The notes under the pieces are model-generated. The model was given only the letters and a program-made list of their open reading frames with translations. It was not told the origin of the DNA and searched no databases. Positions 57,404 to 64,000 of a stretch of 64,000 nt of DNA are shown piece by piece. The translations under genes and the position numbers were made by a program. Every line of letters begins with the position of its first letter. Within the stretch, counting starts at the first letter, position 1. Source of the DNA: Aquilaria yunnanensis (taxonomy: Eukaryota > Streptophyta > Magnoliopsida > Malvales > Thymelaeaceae). The stretch lies in contig CM077597.1 of assembly GCA_039654915.1 (NCBI GenBank), positions 74,960,001 to 75,024,000 on the forward strand, read 5' to 3'.

Positions 57404-60400
57404 TCCTCTAAGCTAGTAAAAGATATGATCCTAGAAGTATGCAATACGGATAAAATGTACCTAGTTAAAACTGCCAGGAATGAGGTTATGATTACATACC
57501 ATATGGTGAAAAATTGCATGCTTAGGCTTGGTGAACTAGAGCTTAGAGCTGACCTGATGGTTTTGGATGCTAATGGATATGACATCATACTATGTCTAAA
57601 ATGGCTTAGTGCCAACCGGGTAGTCATAGACTGCCATGCCAGGCAAATTTATCTGCCTGGGCACAAACCCCAATCTCTAAAAAAATCATCTGGGTTAGTC
57701 CCAGAAAATCTGTTAAAGGTGGTGGAACACAAACCCTTAATAATAAAAGGTGAATACCTAGGGTTAAATGGAACTAAAGTGGAAATAGAGCTGGGTAAAA
57801 TACCCATAACAAGAGAATTCTCAGAAGTGTTCCCCACATATCTTTCAGGACTCCCTCCTGCAAGGGAGGTTGAGTTTGAAATCAGATTGGTGCTAGGAGC
57901 TGCACCAGCATCCATTGCTCCTTACAGGATGGCTATTCCTGAAATGGTGGAGCTAAGAAAGCAACTGGATGAGTTGCTTGAGAAGGGTTTTATAAGGCCA
58001 AGTACATCTCCCTGGGGAGCACCTATACTTTTTGTAAAGAAGAAAGATGGAACCCTTAGGTTGTGCATTGATTACAAGAAGCTCAATGCATTAACCATTA
58101 AGAATAAATACCCGCTCCCAAGGATTGAGGATCTATTTGATCAGTTAAAGGGAGCTAAGGTCTTTTCTAAGATAGACCTCAGATCTGGATACTTCCAGCT
58201 GAAGTCAAGGAAGAAGATGTCTCAAAGACAGCTTTCAGGACCAGATATGGTCACTTTGAGTACACGGTGATGCCATTTGGGCTCACTAATGCGCCAGCAT
58301 TTTTCATGGACCTCATGCAAAAAGTGTTCAAGGCTTATTTGGACCACTTTGTTGTGGTATTTATTGATGACATATTGGTGTACTCAAAGGATGAAGAAGC
58401 CCATAAAGAGCGCCTAATAGTAGTCCTAAGCCTGTTAAAGGAACATGAGTTATATGGAAAACTAAGTAAGTGCCAATTCTAGGCTAAGGAAATTGGATTT
58501 CTCAGACATGTGATCAATGAGCATGGTTTAGCTGTTGATCCCGAGAAAATTAAAGTTGTCTTGTAATGGAAGCAACATCAGATTGTGGAGGACATAAGAA
58601 GCTTCCTAGGGCTTGCTGGCTACTACAGGAGATTTGTGCCTAAATTTTCTATGCTAGCAGCTCCACTCACTCAATTGACAAGAAAGGACCAAAATTTTAA
58701 GTGGGGTGAGCAATGTGAAGCTAGTTTCGAAGAACTTAAGGAAAGATTGATTACAGCCCCATTACTGGTTTTACCAAACCTTGCTAAGGAGTATATAGTT
58801 TACATTGATGCTTCTCGAGTAGGGCTAGGCTGTGTTTTAATGCAATGGAAACAAACAATAGCATATAGGTCAAGGTAACTAGGGCCTCATGAGAAGAATT
58901 ATCCAGTTCATGATCTGGAGTTACCGGCAGTGATCTTTACCCTTAAGCAATGGAGGCACTACCTACTTGGATGCAAATTTCAAGTCTTCACGGACCACAA
59001 GAGTCTAAGGTACCTGTTCACACAGAAACACCTGAACATGAGGCAGAGAAGATGGCTCGAGTACCTGAAAGATTTTCAGTGTGTTATCGAGTATACAGTT
59101 GGGAAGGCTAACATCGTAGTTGATGCTTTCAGTAGGAAATACATGGGAATACTCAAAACCACTGGAGAGCCCACTAAGGCAGAAGTACTCAGTATAATTG
59201 AGTTATCCCAAGAAAGGGGACAGTGGGAAACGGACCAAGTAAAGGTCCTAACAATTAGGTCTGAGTGGAAAGACCTAATTCAGGAAGTTCAACTTCAAGA
59301 TAAGGAGATTCCCAGGATCTCTGGGCAAAAACAAGGAAAATTGTATCAAGGAATTTCCTTTAAGGCTGGAACTTTATACTTCCAAAATAGGATTTATGTG
59401 CCAAATGAGGATAGAATCAGGCAACAAATCCTAGAAGAAGCCCACTCCAACTTGATGAGTATGCATCCTGGAGCTCAGAAAATGTACAAGGATTTGAGAT
59501 CCCATTTCTGGTGGCCATATATAAAGCAAGAGATTGGTGCTTTTGTGTCTAAGTGTATGACTTGTCAACAAGTCAAAGTGGAGCACCAGAGACCTGGTGG
59601 TAAATTACAAAGCTTGCCTATACCAGAAAGAAAATGGGGATCCATATCCATGGATTTTGTAGTGGGTTTGCCACTGACCCAAAGAAAGTGTAATGCAATC
59701 TGGGTCATAGTGGATAGATTGACCAAGGTAGCCCACTTCGTGCCCATAAACCTTACAGACTCCCTGGAGAAGTTAGCTCAACTATATGTTAAGGAGATAG
59801 TAAGGTTACATGGTGTACCAGATGATATTGTCTCGGATCGAAACCCAAGATTTGTTTTCAAATTCTGGAAGTCCTTGCACCATGTCTTGGGTACCAAGTT
59901 AAAATTCAGCTCTGCATACCATCCTCAGACAGATGGACAGACTAAGAGGACCATCCAAACCTTGGAAGATATGTTGAGGTGTTGTGTTATTGACTTCCAA
60001 GGAGAATGGGATAAACATTTGCCTTTAGTCAAGTTTTCATACAATAATAGCCATCACTCAATGATTGGCATGGCACCTTATGAGGCACTCTATGGAAAAA
60101 GGTGCATAACTAGACATTGCTAGCATGAGCCAGGAGATAAGTTAGAAATAGGCCCAGATCTCATAAGAGAGACTACTGGGAAAATTAAGTTAATCCAAGA
60201 AAGGATTAAGGCTGGCAACAATAGGCAAGAATCATATGCCAACCTTAAGAAAAGAAGGGACCTGGAGTTCCAGGTAGGAGACCGAGTATGGTTAAAAGTA
60301 TCTCCTATGAAAAGAGTAATGAGGTTTGGCAAGTGGGGAAAATTAGCCCCGAGGTATGTAGGACCATACCTAATACTCGCAAGGGTAGGAAACGTAGCCT

Positions 60401-60726
60401 ACAAGTTAAAACTACTGCCTGAGCTGGGACATGTACATGACACCTTCCGTGTAAGCCTATTGAAGAAGTGTGTCTTTGATCCTAAACAAGTGGTACATGT
60501 CACTAGTGTTCCCATTACCCAAAATCTCACCTATGAAGAAGAACCAATTTGGGTATTGGCAAGGGACACCAGAAAGCTCAGAAGTAAGTGGATATCTATG
60601 GTCAAACTCCAATGGACAAACCATTCTGAGGAGGAGGCCACATGGGAGGTTGAAGCTGAAATGCTTAAGAATTATCCGGATACTTTCCCTAGGCTCCTAG
60701 GAAATTTGGAGGACCAAATTTCTTAA
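57404..60726 (+). pseudogene. G2 pol: protease end, RT, RNase H, integrase, chromodomain
   Basis: The first frame (57425-58270) has protease end and RT to [12 protein letters not shown], then a one-base-type frameshift near 58203. RT continues: [20 protein letters not shown] and [12 protein letters not shown] (catalytic D-D intact). Stops follow at 58480 and 58564. RNase H shows IDASRVGLGCVLMQ, a stop at 58876, and FTDHKSLRYLFTQKHLNMRQ. The integrase frame (58930-60123) has the H2C2 finger (HPGAQKMYKDLRSHFWWPYI, CMTCQQVK) and the core with SMDFVVGLP, DIVSDRNPRF and YHPQTDGQTKRTIQTLEDML, where the usual Glu after QT is Lys. A stop follows at 60121. The tail holds GDRVWLKVSP and a chromodomain-type end (EEEATWEVEAEMLKNYPDTF). 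Formerly autonomous; now dead. Confidence 0.85.
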
Positions 60727-60735
60727 GGAGGGGAG
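60720..60735 (+). other. G2 polypurine tract
   Basis: AAGGAGGGGAG ends immediately before the 3' LTR start TGTTGTAATGC; it overlaps the end of the pol frame. Confidence 0.75.
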
Positions 60736-62092
60736 TGTTGTAATGCTTGAAAAATCCTAAGTGATTAAGTCCCGGGCTAAGTCAATTAAGTGGAAAAGAA
60801 TTTTCCTAAATTGAAAATTTAGCTCAACTAATTTAAGGGGACATTGAATTAAGTATGGCTTGGGCATAAATGAGTGTTGGACATTTTTGAAATTAAGCTT
60901 GGCTTAGGCCAAGAGAATTAGTGGTGAAAACGGTGGATTTTAAAGGTGAGGGACTCAATTGAACAAAGGGATAGTTGTAAGTTGGGCTCAATTGCCCAAA
61001 TTCAAATAATTGGAGGACTAAAGTGGGAATTAGCCCAACTTGCATGGCCTTAGATGCCATGGCCGGCCATGCCCCCATTTTCCCATTATTTTATTCACCT
61101 CCACCTCCACTCACATTAAAATATTACTCCACTCATACCTCCACTCACCTTTGTCCCCCACATTCACTTATTCATCATTAAAGCCCATACTGCTCTTACA
61201 CTTTGTCTCCCACTTAGTATTTGAATAATCACTCCACTAAGGCACACTCTCACCCATTTTGAACTAGAATGGCCGGCCAACACTTCTCCCACTCATTCAA
61301 ACACATTCATATCACCTCTACAAGCCAAAACACTCTCAATTCTTTCCTCCTCTCTCATTTTCGGTCATCACTCATTCTTCCTCTTCAAACACATTTCCAA
61401 CTCTCTTCTTCCTCTAAACATTCGGTCATAGCAAGATCATAACCTTCCTCAACCAAAAACCAAGTGTTCTTGGTAGATTTCAAGCTTTAAAGCCATAAAG
61501 AGCAAGGATCAAGTGAAGAATTTAAGAAAAACCAAGCTGAAACTTTCGGCCATCTCCATTTCTTGGAGGTTTTGAGCTCTAATCAAGGAGCTATTTGCAT
61601 GCATGAGCTTCTAAGTTCATTGGAAGCAAGGAATCAAGAAGAAACTTGAAGAAAAGCAAGCTCATAATTTTGGCCTTACCTCCTTTGTGAAGTTCTTTAA
61701 GTGCAAACCAAGTGTTCTTGGTATTTTGTGTTATTTGAGCTAATCACCAAGTATTTTATTTTATGTTAAGAAAAGAAAAGTTATTCTTACTAATAAACTC
61801 AGCCATTTTTGTTCTTGTGCTAGAAAACAATTTCTAGAGTCAACAAGCAAGGAAAAATGAAAGAGAACAAGCTTCTAAAGCTTTCAGTATCATGGGTAAG
61901 GATTCCCATACTCTTTGAATATTCGGGCCCCTAGGTGATGGTCATTGTAACCATATGATCTTAGGAGTGCTAAGAGGGCTTAAGGTGTGTTATTGCTTTG
62001 GCAATTCTGTTGTGCTCATGAGCTAAGTTAAGTTAAGCAAGCATTATGGGCTAAAAGTTAAGGTGGCCACCTTAATTCCTATGCTAAGTGAG

Positions 62093-63601
62093 TGTTGTGA
62101 GTTTTACAACCCTAATTCGCAAGCGCATGGGACGTGTGTAGATAGGGTGAATAAGATATCATTCCCATGAGGATTGATTTGCATTGTTTGCTAATTACCA
62201 CTACCTTGAGACTCACTTTAGCTAAACAAGCAACAATTGATGATTTACTCACTATGAAAATTACTAAGTTTGCAACTCCACTTAAATTACTACTAAACAA
62301 GAACAACAAACACAATGCAAATTAGGGGTTTTCTAATGAATTAACAAAACACACTTCCTATGGTTTTCACTATTTGACTTGGTTAGCTAGTAAATTAAGG
62401 CTAATAGTTTGGTTTTTCTACTTGTTGGTGAAGTTAACTAATTGGGCCCTTACTCTCCCAAGTTAAAGGGTTACTCTCCCAAGCTTACGCTAGAATGGAC
62501 TCCCATCCAAATTGTTAGTTCAAGAGGGGCATTACAAGTGCAATTTACCTTCACCTAGTGTCCTAGACAAGTCTCCTAACAAGCCCATGGCCACTACACT
62601 CTTCTCCTAATTCCAATTCCTTTTAATCTTTTCCAAAAGTTTAAAAGAAATCTAAAGTGCAATTGACTAGGGCCCTTGATCAATCAACACAACAATAAAC
62701 TCAAGGAGAAGAGTAAACAAGCAATGAAGGAAAACCAAAGTTAAATAGCCATTAATCCTACCAACATAACCAATTCAAGTAGCTACAACCATAGAAAGTG
62801 TAGAGAAAACTACTCCATAATCAAACTAAACATAAACATGAAAATACATAAAAAAAACATCCATGTAAGAAGGAAAGAAGGAACCCAATAGACTCTAGAT
62901 GCTTGATTCCTCAAGGCTCCTACAAGTCTTCAAGTCCTCCAAGCCTTCTCCAAGCAAGAATCCATAAATGCTCCCAAGGAAGATGAAGAAATGTAAGAAA
63001 TTGTGATGAAAAACCTAAGTCTAAGATGAGAAGATGAAAATGAAGAGTGAGTGTTCTCCTTGCTAGGTTCTAGGTTCTTCTACTCTTGAAGGTGTCCCTT
63101 TCACTCACCAAACCATTTGGATAGAAATCCTTGGCCAATAGCAAGCTTAAGTTCAAATTTGAGGTAGGGGATCACTTTCCCGGGTGACTAGTGCCTAGGC
63201 CTCAGGAGGGGGTGCTTGGGCGCCTAGGCTTCCAGGCTCGAGGGTACTCTGGCGCCTAGGCCCCAGGAGGGGGTGCTTGGGTGCCTAGGCCTCCAAGCTT
63301 GCAGGTGCCTGGGGCCTAGGCCTCCAGGGTGCGTTTTTTAGGCAGAGAACTTTTGTACTGTGGCACCTAGGCCTCGCTCCTGGGGCCTAGGCCTTACAGT
63401 TATAATTTCCGTTGACTTTTGCGTTCCCATTTTTTGTTCCGTTCGTCCCGGTGCCATTCCAATGCTATGGTCTGCTTCTTCAACCTACAAAATGAAGGAT
63501 CGAAGCAAGAATCGGCAAAAAATATTAAGTGGTAAGGTAAAAAATTGTGGTCAAAGTTGACAAAAAGTCAACATGTTTGACCACAAAATTAACATTTATC
63601 A
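62093..63601 (-). mobile_element. Solo LTR U in the G2 3' LTR
   Basis: 1,509 bp, TGTTGTGAG...TTTATCA, with a perfect 5-bp duplication GTGAG (62088-62092 and 63602-63606). The left part (ACAACCCTAATTCGCAAG, ATATCATTCCCATGAGGATTG) resembles the R-U5 side of Athila/Tat LTRs read in reverse, so orientation is probably minus. No genes are inside. Confidence 0.85.
63185..63395. repeat. GC-rich CCTAGGC minisatellite in U
   Basis: GCCTAGGC-containing units recur about nine times in some 200 bp (for example GGCGCCTAGGC, GGGTGCCTAGGCCTCC, CTGGGGCCTAGGCC), with two near-copies of CAGGAGGGGGTGCTTGGG. It is strongly different in composition from the AT-rich surroundings. Confidence 0.75.
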
Positions 63602-64000
63602 GTGAGCTCTCCGAAAACATTATGGAAATGAAATAATTAACTAAAATATGAAGGATGCTTGCTGCCCTTATGTGAATAAGGTGTTAGGTGGTGTGTGTGT
63701 GTTTGTGTGCTTCTCTGTTTGGATGTGCATGCTAACCCCCGATTATGATATCATTGTTATATGCATGTATTTTCGTGTTTTCTTTGTCTTTGTGTTTTCT
63801 TTGTAGGAGTATAGGATTATTTTGCCATTACGTGCTCGGCATATGTTAGGCCTTAGAGGTCATCAGTTAGACATTGGATGCCACCGGAATCCTTATTGAG
63901 TTTTATAACTCACCCGCCCTACTCTACTTTTGTAGGAAAAGATTTGCTTGAAAGATCGAGCTAAGAGTATTGGATACTCTCTTCATTGTGCTAAGGTTTG

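Larger units (their letters stand above)
60736..64000 (+). repeat. G2 3' LTR, incomplete at the window edge, split by solo LTR U
   Basis: It starts TGTTGTAATGCTTG and follows the 5' LTR (48760-50440) closely once 62093-63601 is removed. By comparison about 1 kb more should lie right of the window. It is clearly more complete at its start than the 5' LTR. Confidence 0.85.

Overview
This is a flowering-plant nuclear window, probably pericentromeric or otherwise heterochromatic. It consists almost entirely of nested, decayed transposable elements. The evidence is plant-type Ty3/gypsy (Athila-like, Tat-like, Tekay-like chromovirus), Ty1/copia (TNT1-like, Sirevirus-like), hAT, LINE and MITE sequence, tRNA-type primer binding sites, polypurine tracts, TG...CA LTR ends and target-site duplications (TSDs). 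I see no bacterial genes, CRISPR array, rRNA or tRNA gene, and no host gene I can name. Family names rest on motif recognition from memory, not on a search.

Left part (1-12232). An internally deleted Athila-like element on the minus strand fills 1-8279: partial 3' LTR 1-689, gag/protease/RNase H/integrase remnants, a tRNA-Asp-type PBS, 5' LTR 6763-8279. A LINE fragment with a poly(A) end and an inserted MITE follows (8743-10190), then two copia fragments (10190-11680, minus). A hAT element starts near 11681.

Middle (12233-31720). A Tat-like LTR element (12233-19858, minus by its PBS and PPT) sits inside the hAT element. It has no recognisable gag-pol, but carries an antisense four-exon gene with its own TATA box. 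That gene is one frameshift away from a continuous reading frame. The broken hAT transposase is at 20400-22429 (minus), and the hAT ends near 24279. A TNT1-like copia (gag, protease, start of integrase, leader, iMet PBS, 5' LTR) runs minus from 24281 to 31720. Its LTR is split by a 3.0-kb TG...CA insertion (28150-31170) with an alternating 62/106-bp tandem repeat.

Right-centre (31721-43035). Here are a chromovirus-like gag relic, a 3-kb stretch that could be host-derived, a solo copia LTR (37406-38821), and a compound inverted structure. Two opposed copies of a plant-transposon-protein gene (38986-42069) are followed by Sirevirus-like PPTs and a 595-bp near-perfect hairpin built from an LTR start.

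Right part (43036-64000). Two Tekay-like chromoviruses lie head to head: G1 minus (43036-48347) and G2 plus (48752 to beyond the window). G2 is split by a solo LTR (53254-57403) that itself contains another solo LTR (53867-55382). The G2 3' LTR holds a further solo LTR (62093-63601). At least five solo-LTR-like insertions, several with matching or near-matching TSDs, point to repeated LTR-LTR recombination.

Most promising for follow-up: the antisense spliced gene of the Tat-like element, the paired inverted structures (38986-43035 and around 48752) as natural double-stranded RNA sources, and the higher-order repeat inside the 3-kb LTR-like insertion.
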